Shown: positions 37,019-45,572 of the stretch, one piece after another
Numbering within the stretch: position 1 is the first letter of the stretch
How the letters are laid out: each line of letters opens with the position of its first letter
Source of the DNA: CAVUCH01 sp963739995
GTDB lineage: Bacteria > Acidobacteriota > Vicinamibacteria > Vicinamibacterales > JAENWD01
Length of the DNA: 64,000 bases
Assembly: GCA_963739995.1 (NCBI GenBank)
Contig: CAVUCH010000013.1
Location: forward strand, 186,001-250,000
Reading direction: 5' to 3'
Position numbers and translations under genes: made by a program
The notes under the pieces: generated by a model
What the model saw: only the letters and a program-made list of their open reading frames with translations
The model's database searches: none
What the model was told of the DNA's origin: nothing

Positions 37019-38074
37019 TCACTGGGGGGGCGCCGTGGCCACCTGGATACCGTTCTTGCCTGACGCCTTGACGCGGTACATCGCGCGGTCGGCAGCCACG
37101 AGGAGATCGTGCGGCGACCCGGGGATGTCTGGCAGCGTCGCGACGCCTGTCGACACGGTCAGGCGGATGTCGTACCCCTCGGCAGCGAGGAATCTGTGCG
37201 CTGCGATGCGCTCCCGTACGCGGCCGGCAACTGCGAGTGCGCCATCGGCCCCCGTGTCGGGCAGCACCATCGCGAACTCGTCGCCGCCGAATCGCGCGAC
37301 GATATCGGTCTCGCGCGCGCAGCCTCGGATGACGGCGGCCGCTTCGACGAGCGCCCGGCTGCCGTGCAGGTGATCGTGCGAGTCATTGACGCTCTTGAAG
37401 CCGTCGAGGTCGCTGAAGAGCACCGACAGGGCCTGGCCGGAGCGCATGGCTCGTTTGCCCTCGCGGCGCAATGCCTCGTGCAGGTGCCGCGCGTTGTACA
37501 ACCGGGTCAGGTCGTCGGTCACTGAGAGTTCCTCGGCGCGGCGCAGCAACAGCGCATTCGCGAGCGCAACCCCGGCAGGATCCAGCAGGACATGCCAGGC
37601 AGCTTCCGCCGCCTCACCAAGCCGCGGTTCGAACGAGGACGTCCCGGGATCCATGCCGACGAGCGCCCCGGCCGTTTGACCGCGCGCGCCGAGCGGGAAT
37701 GCGGTCACGGCTGCCGCCACATCGACCGAAATGCGGGGATCGCGTCGCAGATCTGCCGCGTAGAAGTCTGCGCCGCTCGTGGCGACGAACTCTCCGATGC
37801 GCAGCGCGGCGCGTTCGGCATCCGCCGCCATGTTGTGGGTCGCCAGCAGTGCGGGCGGCTGACCAGGTTCGCAGGCGACGACCGCCCAGCCGCTCGCTGG
37901 AATCCAGACAGGCGCCCACTGGACAAGGTAGCCCGCGATTTCGGACGGATCGAGCGTCGCCTGGGTGCCACGGAGCAGCTCGAGCAATGATTCGCGCCGC
38001 TCGAGCCGCAGTCGAAGGCCGTCTCCGTCACTCCTCAACCGTGTGGATAAGTCGGGCTGGGCGGCGAGAGCCAT
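37019..38074 (-). CDS. Diguanylate cyclase with N-terminal GAF-like domain
   Basis: 351 residues from the ATG at 38074, preceded by GGAAAGGATCG. Residues 20-185 form a GAF-like sensor (LLRGTQATLDPSEIAGYLVQ to VGMDPGTSSFEPRLGEAAEA). Residues 190-345 form a GGDEF domain: LTRLYNARHLHEALRRE, SVLFSDLDGFKSVNDSHDHL, and the active site RFGGDEFAMVLPDTG. It should make cyclic di-GMP. An upstream R-x-x-D inhibitory site was not seen. In the same orientation as mreB, 37 bases away, so signalling and elongation genes may share transcripts. Confidence 0.92.
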   Translation of the reverse strand: MALAAQPDLSTRLRSDGDGLRLRLERRESLLELLRGTQATLDPSEIAGYLVQWAPVWIPASGWAVVACEPGQPPALLATHNMAADAERAALRIGEFVATSGADFYAADLRRDPRISVDVAAAVTAFPLGARGQTAGALVGMDPGTSSFEPRLGEAAEAAWHVLLDPAGVALANALLLRRAEELSVTDDLTRLYNARHLHEALRREGKRAMRSGQALSVLFSDLDGFKSVNDSHDHLHGSRALVEAAAVIRGCARETDIVARFGGDEFAMVLPDTGADGALAVAGRVRERIAAHRFLAAEGYDIRLTVSTGVATLPDIPGSPHDLLVAADRAMYRVKASGKNGIQVATAPPQ

Positions 38075-38513
38075 CGATCCTTTCCTGAGCGGCGGGCCGC
38101 AACGGCGCCTGAGTCCGGCGCGGCGGGCGACCAGGAGCCGGACGCGTACGGCAGGCCGGCAGTGCACGCGACCGTACACACTGCCCCTAAGTCCTTATGT
38201 ACAGCTGGAATATACCACACGAGCCGACAGGGGCCAGGCAACCACCAGCCGCGGCGGAAGCACCGGGAGAACGCCGGCGAAGAGCCGCGAGGGCGCTGGG
38301 GAAACGCGGAGCAGGCACTGCCGAACAGACGCTGTGCTCTGCCGGTAACTCCTTGCTGGCGCTCCGCTTTCTGCCGTAGTATTCAAAGTTTGACGCACGC
38401 GGCGGGAGCTGCCACAGCGGCCCGCGGCTTCCTGTGTTGGCCGGATGAATTTGGTGTAGCGCCGCCCCGGCCGCCGGGCGGACGTCGCAGGACCCCAGAA
38501 GGAACAATCAGCA
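38075..38513. other. Divergent intergenic region with possible structured element
   Basis: 439 bases with no convincing gene, between the GGDEF gene and the plus-strand foldase gene. It holds a candidate minus-strand promoter (38209-38214) and a nest of pairing segments at 38306-38367: GCGGAGC with GCTCCGC, GGCA with TGCC, and ACAG with CTGT around a 3-base loop. No match to a known RNA family was recognised. Confidence 0.4.
38209..38214 (-). promoter_or_regulatory. Candidate extended -10 promoter element for the GGDEF gene
   Basis: On the minus strand TGGTATATT gives an extended -10 (TG-N-TATATT), about 135 bases upstream of the GGDEF start. A clear -35 is missing, as allowed for extended -10 promoters. 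By-eye prediction. Confidence 0.3.
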
Positions 38514-40426
38514 ATGACAATGCTCGACCGGATGCGCCGGCACCGTGGCTGGCTCAAGTGGAGCCTCGCGCTCGTGGTGCTCGCGTTCATCTTTTTCTAC
38601 ATCCCAGACTTCCTGGACACCCAGGACGCGGCGGCACCGAGTACCGTCGTGGCGCGTGTCGGGGACCAGGAGATCACGGCCGCAGCATTCCGTCGAGCCT
38701 ACCTGTCCCAGTTGCAGTCCTACCAGCGTGCGTACGGCGGCAGCATCAACGAGCAACTGCTCAAACAGATGGGGATCGAGAAGCAGATTCTGCAGCAGCT
38801 CATCGACGAGCGCGCCGCGATCGCGGAAGCCCGCCGGCTGGGGCTTGCCGTGAGCGATGCGGAAGTGGCCCAGCGCATCTACCTCATCCCAGCCTTCCAG
38901 CAGAACGGGCAATTCGCCGGCCAGCAGGCGTACCGAGCAGGTACTGCGCATGCAGCGCCCCCCGCTCACCACCGAGGAATTCGAGGAGAACCTCCGGAGC
39001 GCCCTGCTCGTGGAGAAGCTGCGCGCCGCGGTGACCGACTGGGTGGCGGTCTCGGAGGCCGATCTCGAGCGCGAGTACCGTCAGCGAAATGAAAAGGTGA
39101 AGCTGCAGATGGTCGTCTTCACCCCCGACACCGTGCAGAAGGACGTCACCGTCACGGACGCGGAGGTGAGCGCCCGCTTCGACAAGCACAAGGAGCAGTA
39201 CCGGATGCCCGAGAAGCGCAGGCTTCGGTATCTGCTGGTCGATGCCGACGCGATGAAGGCAAAGGTCGTCGTCCCGCCCGGCGACATCGAGCGCCAGTAC
39301 CAGCAGAACATCCAGCAGTACCTCGACGCCCGAGCAGGTGCGCGCGAGCCACATCCTGTTGAACACCGAGGGCAAGGACGAGGCCGCCGTGAGAGCCCAG
39401 GCCGAGTCCCTGCTGAAGCAGGTGCGTGCCGGCGAAGACTTTGCGGCGCTTGCGACCAAGTTCTCGCAGGACGAGGCCAGTGCGAAGACCGGCGGCGACC
39501 TTGATTACTTCGGGCGCGGACGGATGGTGAAAGAGTTCGAGGAGGCGGCCTTCTCGCTGCCTCCCGGCAGCATCAGCGACCTCGTGAAAACGCAGTACGG
39601 TTTCCACATCATCAAGGTAGTCGACAAGAAGCCCGCCGCGACCAAACCGCTGGAGGAGGTGCGCCAGCAGATTGCCGACCAGCTCGCTTATGAGCGTGCG
39701 CAGGCGCAGGTGACGGAGCTGGCGACCAAGCTCGCGCGCGACATCAAGCGTCCCGCCGACCTCGATGCCGTGGCGAAGTCCCGCGGCCTCGCAGTGCAGG
39801 AGTCGGCCTTCTTCACGAAGGAAGAGCCGATCAGCGGTCTCGGTCCGGCGCCCGAAGTCGCGTCCGAGGCGTTCACGATGAAGGACGGCGCGGTGGCAGG
39901 CCCGGTGCGGGTGGCCCGCGGCCAGGTGTTCTTCGCGCTGACCGGCAAGCAGGAGTCGCGCATCCCCACGCTGGATGAGGTGAAGGAGCGTGTGCGAGCT
40001 GACGCGGTGCGCGACAAGGCACGCGACGTGAGCCGCCAACGCGCCCAATCGCTCGCCGCACAGTTCAAGACGAATTTCGAGGTCGGTGCAAAGGCCGCCG
40101 GGCTCGAGGTGAAGACGACCGAGCTGATCCCGCGCGGCTCGCCACTCCCGGACATCGGTGTGAGCCCCGCGATTGATGCCGCAACGTTCACGCTGCCGGC
40201 TGGGAGCGTGACCGCGCCGATTGCGACCGACGCGGGAGTCGTCATCGCCCGCGTGGCCGAGCGGCAGGACGTCAAACCGGGAGAGCTCGCGGTCGCGCGG
40301 GACGGTCTGAAGACGGAACTGCTGAACGAGCAGCGATCCCGGTTTTTCGGCGCCTACATGGCCAAGGCCCGCGAGCGTCTCAAGACGAGCATCGACGAAG
40401 AGGGCGTCCGCCGCGTCGTCGGATGA
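38514..40426 (+). CDS. SurA/PpiD-like peptidyl-prolyl isomerase foldase, interrupted by two frameshifts
   Basis: Read with two +1 corrections it is one 636-residue protein. N-terminal membrane anchor (WSLALVVLAFIFFYIPDFL, 15-33); SurA_N-like chaperone part (VVARVGDQEITAAAFRRAYL on); parvulin domain with EQVRASHILLNTEGKDEAA and GGDLDYFGRGRMVKEFEEAA to VKTQYGFHIIKVVDKKPA; a long C-terminal chaperone domain. Frame changes at 38931-38935 and 39318-39322, each cured by dropping one C from GTACC (giving AYEQVLRMQ and YSTPEQVRASHIL). The pieces match perfectly across the joins, so this is either a sequencing error or a very recent double mutation. It would assist folding of secreted proteins. Confidence 0.85.
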
Positions 40427-40442
40427 CGGCGCCAGCCGCCGG

Positions 40443-42218
40443 CTACCGGCTGAACATCGCGAACGGCATCACGGCGAGCAGCTCGCCGTGATGGAACAGG
40501 CGCGACGGCGCAGTGAGCATCCCGATCACCCGCCGCTCCTGCACACCGAGCACCGCGGCGAGACCGGCGTCGGTGCGGCTCTGCGACCCGAGCGACTCGC
40601 CGAGCAGTTCGAAGAGCGTCCGGCGCGGCGGATACGTGACGATCTGGACCTCCGCATTCGGGGAAAGCCCCGCCCGTCCTTTGGCGACGGCCAGCGCCCG
40701 GTCGAGGCCCCCGAGCTCGTCCACCAGTCCGACCTGCTTCGCCTGCCGTCCGGTCCACACCCGCCCCTGCGCGACTCCGTGGAGCTTCTCGACCGTCATG
40801 TGCCGTGAGCGCGCGGCGTTCTCCACGAAGCGGTAGTAGAAGTCTTCCATGCCCTTCTGCACCTTCGCGCGCTCCTCGGGATTGAAGGGGCGCGTCGGGG
40901 ATTCCATCTCCGCGTGTCTGCCCTGGCTCACGACTTCGATGTTCGCGCCGGCCTTCGCCCATGTGCCACCGGTGACGATTTTCCCGCCGACGACGCCGAT
41001 GGATCCCGTGAGTGTGCCCGGCTGCGCGACGATGTAGGGAGCGGCCATGGCCATGTAATAGCCGCCTGACGCGGCCAGGTCCGACATAGAGACGACGAGG
41101 GGGCGGTGCGGTTTCTCGTCCCGCGTGATCACCAGTTCCCGCCAGATGGCATCTGACGCAATCGCCGACCCCCCCGGGCTGTCGATGCGCAGGACGATTG
41201 CCCGCACGGACGGGTCGCTGCGTGCCTGACGGATGTACTTGATGAAGCTGTCCGAGCCCAGCACTGCCCCGTTCATCGTGTCGAACCCGCTCGCGCCCGA
41301 CACGATGACGCCGCTCGCCTGCAACAGCGCAATCTTCGGCCCTCGATTCAGGCCGAGCGACGACGCTGACACCCGGCTGTAATCCCGGAGGTTCAGCTCG
41401 CGCATCGACCCACCGGGCAGTCGCAGCCTGTCGTCGATCTGATCCGCGTAGGCGAGATCATCCACGAGGCCGGCCTTGAGCGCGTCGGCCGCGAGGAACG
41501 GCCCCTTGTCGATCAGCGCACGGACCTCGGCTTCCGTCTTCTTCCGCCCCGCGGCGATGCCCTGCACCAGCTGCTCGTACATGTCGGTGTTGAGCGCCTC
41601 GCTCATCTCGCGGTCGGCGGGCGTGAAGCCCTTCTCGGTCAGCTGGTTGGCCGCTGTCTTGTACTGGCCCACGTGCAGGAAATCGGGAAATGCGTCGAGC
41701 TTGTCCAACGTGCCGCGGAGGAAGACCGAGTACGACGCGAGGCCGTTCAGCGAGAGCTGGCTCGATGGCATCAGGAGGATGCGCGAGCAGGCGGTGGCGA
41801 GATAGTACCCGCGATCGTCCGCGTATTCGAGGTAGGCGTAGGCGGGCTTGCCGGATCTGCGGAAGTCGAGGATGCCCGCGCGCACCTCCTGCACCTTGCC
41901 CCACAGCGGCGCCTGCAGGCGCGATGGCGCTATGACGATCGCGCCGACGCGAGGGTCGACCTTGGCCTTGCGCAGCGCCTCGAGTACGTTCCCGAGGCTG
42001 GCCGGAGCGGGCCCGGCGAACAACTGCCGCATGAGATCGTCTGGCGATGACTCGAGAAGATCCGCGTCGAGCTGCAGCACCAGCGTCGAGTTGCGGGCCA
42101 CGGCCGGCTCGCGCCCGGCCACCGACCAGATAAGGGTCATGCCGGCCGCGGAGATGAGCACCGCGATCAACAGGAGCCCGAGCACGAGTCCGACAGCACG
42201 GCGCAGAGCCACACACAC
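40443..42218 (-). CDS. sppA: Signal peptide peptidase SppA, long (67K) type
   Basis: 591 residues with an N-terminal membrane helix (AVGLVLGLLLIAVLISAAGM). Two tandem S49 protease domains: the N-terminal one holds the catalytic lysine in VGQYKTAANQL, the C-terminal one the nucleophile serine in SMSDLAASGGYYMAMAAPYI, followed by GTLTGSIGVVGGK. It degrades leftover signal peptides in the inner membrane. GTG start at 42218 (another GTG two codons on). Convergent with the foldase gene, 16 bases apart. Confidence 0.95.
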   Translation of the reverse strand: MCVALRRAVGLVLGLLLIAVLISAAGMTLIWSVAGREPAVARNSTLVLQLDADLLESSPDDLMRQLFAGPAPASLGNVLEALRKAKVDPRVGAIVIAPSRLQAPLWGKVQEVRAGILDFRRSGKPAYAYLEYADDRGYYLATACSRILLMPSSQLSLNGLASYSVFLRGTLDKLDAFPDFLHVGQYKTAANQLTEKGFTPADREMSEALNTDMYEQLVQGIAAGRKKTEAEVRALIDKGPFLAADALKAGLVDDLAYADQIDDRLRLPGGSMRELNLRDYSRVSASSLGLNRGPKIALLQASGVIVSGASGFDTMNGAVLGSDSFIKYIRQARSDPSVRAIVLRIDSPGGSAIASDAIWRELVITRDEKPHRPLVVSMSDLAASGGYYMAMAAPYIVAQPGTLTGSIGVVGGKIVTGGTWAKAGANIEVVSQGRHAEMESPTRPFNPEERAKVQKGMEDFYYRFVENAARSRHMTVEKLHGVAQGRVWTGRQAKQVGLVDELGGLDRALAVAKGRAGLSPNAEVQIVTYPPRRTLFELLGESLGSQSRTDAGLAAVLGVQERRVIGMLTAPSRLFHHGELLAVMPFAMFSR

Positions 42219-42328
42219 CCCCTCGGCAGTTACGGTTCAAGTGTAGCGCCTCCGGGGAACCCTTCCCACCTTCCCGCCGTCTTTCCTGCACAGGCCTCAT
42301 CAGGCTGCCACACGAAAGGGGCGGGCAC

Positions 42329-44824
42329 ATGGATACCGTCACGCGCCATCGCCGCGACGGACGCAGGCTGCGCATCTTCGACGTGCTTGGGCAGGACCTC
42401 CGGTACGCGCTTCGCCTGATGCGCAAGATGCCGGCGTTCACGGCTACCACGCTTGCCACGATCGCGATCTGCCTGGGCGCGAACCTGGCCATCTTTGCTG
42501 TCGTGGATGCGGTGCTGCTCCGTCCGCTGCCGTTCGCGGAAAGCGAGCGGCTGGTCAAGGTGTTCAACACCTACCCGAAAGCGGGCGTCCCGAACGACGG
42601 CGTGTCTCTGACGAACTATTACGAACGCCGCGGGCGCATCCGAGCCTTCTCGAGCGTCGCCATCCACCGCGACTCGGTCGCGATCGTGGGCGAAACCGGA
42701 TCGACCGAGCGCGAACCTGTCGCGCGCGTCTCGCCCGAGTTCTTTGCGACGCTCGGCGTGCGGCCGGTCGTCGGACGTCCGTTCACCGAGGCCGAGACGA
42801 CGTATCAGACCGATGCGGTGTCCATCGTGACGGATGCGTACTGGCGGCATGTGCTTGGCGCGGACGGAGCCGTGATCGGCCGCCGGATCCGGGTGGACGG
42901 CGTCGAGAAGACCATCGTGGGAGTGCTGCCCGCGGATTTCGCGTTCCTGTCATCGAAGGCGCGCCTCTACTTGCCGTTGGCGTCGAATCCCGACCAGCGC
43001 GGTCCCGATCGGCGGCACTGGGGCAGCCAGGCCGAAATGATCGCGCGGCTGGCGCCGGGCACGACGGTGCGCGACGCCCAGGCGGAAGTCGACGGCCACA
43101 ACGCGGCGATGGAGAAGGACGGCGTGGATGCGAAGGCCATGGCCGCCGCCGGCTTCCGCTCGCTGGTCGTGCCGCTCCACACCGATCACGTCGCCGAGGT
43201 GCGCCCGACGCTGCTGCTCGTCCAGGCCGGCGCGCTGCTGCTGCTCTTCATCGGCGCCGTCAACATGGCGAACCTCCTTCTGATCCGGGCGGCGGGACGC
43301 GTGAAGGAGTTCGCGGTACGACAGGCCATCGGTGCGGCACGGTGGCACGTGGTGGCCGAAGTGATGGTCGAAACGCTGGTGCTGACCGTCTCCGGGGGCC
43401 TCCTGGGGATTGCAGTCGGGAGCGCCGGGATCCGGTTGCTGCAGTCGCTCGGCGCGGATCAGCTCCCGCTCGGGACACGCATCGCGTTCGACGAGCGTGT
43501 TGCGCTCGTCTCGTTCGCCGCGGCCGTCCTCATAGGGCTGGCCGTGAGCGTGCCGATCGCCTGGTACAGCCTGCGGGCCCGGTCGACCGGCGCGCTGCAG
43601 TCACAGTCACGCGGCACCACTACCAGCCGTGCGGCCCAACGTGTGCGCCACGGGTTCCTGGTTGCGCAGATCGCCCTCGCGTTCGTACTGCTCGCCGGCG
43701 CCGGCTTGCTGGGGCTGAGCCTGCAGAAGGTGAGCTCACTGTCTCCCGGCTTCAGCCCCGAGCACGTGCTGACCGGACGGATTTCGCTGCCCTGGAAGAC
43801 CTACGAGGACGAGGGGTCGCGCCTGGCGTTTGCGGAACGCCTCACGGAGGCGCTGAGCCGGCAGCCCGGCGTCGCCGGCGTCGGCCTCGTCACGAACGTC
43901 CCACTCAGCGGTAACAGCGGCAAGAGCGCCGCCACGGTGAAGGGGCGAGCGCTTCGGCAGGGCGAGGCGCCGCATGGCATCTACTCGTACGGGGTGAGCG
44001 GTGACTACTTCGCCGTGATGGGATTCGCACTGCGCGAAGGACGGTTCCTCGTGGCGGCCGACGCTCGCCGCGCCGAGCGCGTCTGCGTGGTCGACGAGGA
44101 CTTCGCCCGGCGCAACTTCTCCGCGGGAGGTGCGCTGGGACAGCGCCTGTTCATGGGTGGCAGGGAGGGACCCGACGCGGAGGCGTTCACGGTCGTCGGC
44201 GTTGTGGGTGCCGTCAAGCAGGCAGCGCTGACGGACGAGGGCGCGCAGGGCGCGGTGTTCTACCCGTACCCTTACCGCGGCGACGTCGATCTGTACGTCG
44301 TCGCCCGGACGCGCCTGGAGCCCGAGTCTCTCGCTGGCACCCTTCAGCGGGTCGTGCGATCCGTGGACGGCGAGGTGCCGGTGGCCGACGTGCGGTCGAT
44401 GGAGGCACGGATTGGCGACAGCCTCCTCGTGCGACGGTCGCCTGCGCTGCTCGCCGCCTTGTTCTCAGGCATCGCCCTGCTGCTCACCGCGATCGGCACC
44501 TACGGGGTGCTGAGCTATGCCGTTGCGCAACGCCGGCGCGAAATCGGTCTGCGGATCGCACTCGGAGCCCGGCCCGCCCAGGTGCGATCGCAGTTCGTCG
44601 GACTCGCCCTGCGCCTGCTCGCCGCCGGCACGGTGATCGGCGTGGCGGGCGCCTGGATGACGGGTCGGGCGATGCAGGCGCTGTTGTACCAGGTGCCGCC
44701 CCTGCACGTGGCCTCGCTCGTGGGGACTGCCATGCTGATGGGCGTCGTATCGCTGACGGCGTGCCTCTTACCTTCCAACCGGGCAGCACGGACGTCCCCG
44801 ATGGAGGTACTCGCGCAGGAGTAA
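42329..44824 (+). CDS. Orphan MacB/FtsX-type permease (acidobacterial duplicated orphan permease, ADOP)
   Basis: 831 residues with two copies of the FtsX/MacB module. First half: LGQDLRYALRLMRKMPAFTA, then helix 1 (FTATTLATIAICLGANLAIF), MacB periplasmic core, helices 2-4 near 290-430 (LLLVQAGALLLLFIGAVNMA). Second half: LVAQIALAFVLLAGAGLLGL, second core, and the C-terminal triple-helix unit with LSYAVAQRRREIGLRIALGA. No ATPase gene is adjacent, which is the definition of the orphan type. Its role (export, stress or sensing) is not established. Confidence 0.93.
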   Translation: MDTVTRHRRDGRRLRIFDVLGQDLRYALRLMRKMPAFTATTLATIAICLGANLAIFAVVDAVLLRPLPFAESERLVKVFNTYPKAGVPNDGVSLTNYYERRGRIRAFSSVAIHRDSVAIVGETGSTEREPVARVSPEFFATLGVRPVVGRPFTEAETTYQTDAVSIVTDAYWRHVLGADGAVIGRRIRVDGVEKTIVGVLPADFAFLSSKARLYLPLASNPDQRGPDRRHWGSQAEMIARLAPGTTVRDAQAEVDGHNAAMEKDGVDAKAMAAAGFRSLVVPLHTDHVAEVRPTLLLVQAGALLLLFIGAVNMANLLLIRAAGRVKEFAVRQAIGAARWHVVAEVMVETLVLTVSGGLLGIAVGSAGIRLLQSLGADQLPLGTRIAFDERVALVSFAAAVLIGLAVSVPIAWYSLRARSTGALQSQSRGTTTSRAAQRVRHGFLVAQIALAFVLLAGAGLLGLSLQKVSSLSPGFSPEHVLTGRISLPWKTYEDEGSRLAFAERLTEALSRQPGVAGVGLVTNVPLSGNSGKSAATVKGRALRQGEAPHGIYSYGVSGDYFAVMGFALREGRFLVAADARRAERVCVVDEDFARRNFSAGGALGQRLFMGGREGPDAEAFTVVGVVGAVKQAALTDEGAQGAVFYPYPYRGDVDLYVVARTRLEPESLAGTLQRVVRSVDGEVPVADVRSMEARIGDSLLVRRSPALLAALFSGIALLLTAIGTYGVLSYAVAQRRREIGLRIALGARPAQVRSQFVGLALRLLAAGTVIGVAGAWMTGRAMQALLYQVPPLHVASLVGTAMLMGVVSLTACLLPSNRAARTSPMEVLAQE

Positions 44825-44842
44825 ATCCACGCCGAGTGTGGT

Positions 44843-45220
44843 TCACATTGGGTTCAGTTGCTGACCCAGGAGCAGCGGCTCACGCTGCTCGGGCAGAAGC
44901 AGCGCTGAAACTGACGCGATGTCACTCGGTTTGACCACGAATCGTGCGCCAGCCTGCTCCGCATCGCGGCGGATGACGGTGTCGAGGAATGCCGACACCG
45001 CAATCTTGATCATGGAGGGACCTGCGAGCGTGATCAGATGAAGGCCGTTGTACGCGCCCAGGCGGACATCCGCAATGAGCGCGTCGAAGGTGTCCTGCGC
45101 CAGCCGGCGGCGGCCCTCGGCGAAGTTGCCGCAGGCGACGACATGGTGGCCATCGCTGCTGAGGACGCTGGTGCAGGCACTGAGATACGCCGCGTCATCG
45201 TCGATGATCAGTACTCGCAA
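44843..45220 (-). CDS. Stand-alone receiver-domain response regulator
   Basis: 125 residues, a single receiver domain. The acidic pocket is in VLIIDDDAAYLSACTSVL, the phospho-acceptor Asp in ALIADVRLGAYNGLHLITLA, the conserved Lys in ARFVVKPSDIASVS; the switch Thr/Ser is less clear (KIAVSAFLD). Starts with TTG at 45220 after GGGGGAGG. No DNA-binding domain and no histidine kinase nearby, so it probably works as a CheY-like signal carrier. Confidence 0.85.
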   Translation of the reverse strand: MRVLIIDDDAAYLSACTSVLSSDGHHVVACGNFAEGRRRLAQDTFDALIADVRLGAYNGLHLITLAGPSMIKIAVSAFLDTVIRRDAEQAGARFVVKPSDIASVSALLLPEQREPLLLGQQLNPM

Positions 45221-45572
45221 AACGGATACCTCCCCCTTGTGAGCGTTACACGGGACACCGGCGGTGCACGGGAGCCATCATGGTGAGGCTCGAGGGCGCC
45301 GTCGATAACCGAGACACGCGTCCCCCTGTATCGGCTGTCTGCGCGCGCGACTGTAGGCCCTCAGCCACTACGGTGGCAATATACGGCGCAAAGGCGCCCC
45401 GCGATCCGGGTGTTGCACACAAATTCGAGCCTGGACGCACACGTCCGGCGAGTGGGCTCCCCGCTGTCGGCGCGCGTACCTGCGGTTGACAGCGGCGGGG
45501 ATCCGTCAGAGTGGCTCAGCGAACCAGCACGGTGAAGTCGTTGTGCCGGCGGCGCTTACGCGCACGGCATCG
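45221..45572. other. Intergenic region, no gene seen
   Basis: 352 bases between the receiver gene and the TPR membrane protein gene, both on the minus strand. It holds the receiver gene's presumed promoter. On the minus strand a TATATT preceded by a GGCGCC-x4-GCGCC type hairpin is visible near 45385, but no matching -35. No conserved reading frame was found. Confidence 0.5.

Noticed and set aside
38931..39322. Programmed ribosomal frameshifting in the foldase
   Set aside because: No slippery heptamer, downstream pseudoknot or conserved signal is seen, and two events in one housekeeping-type gene are more simply indels.
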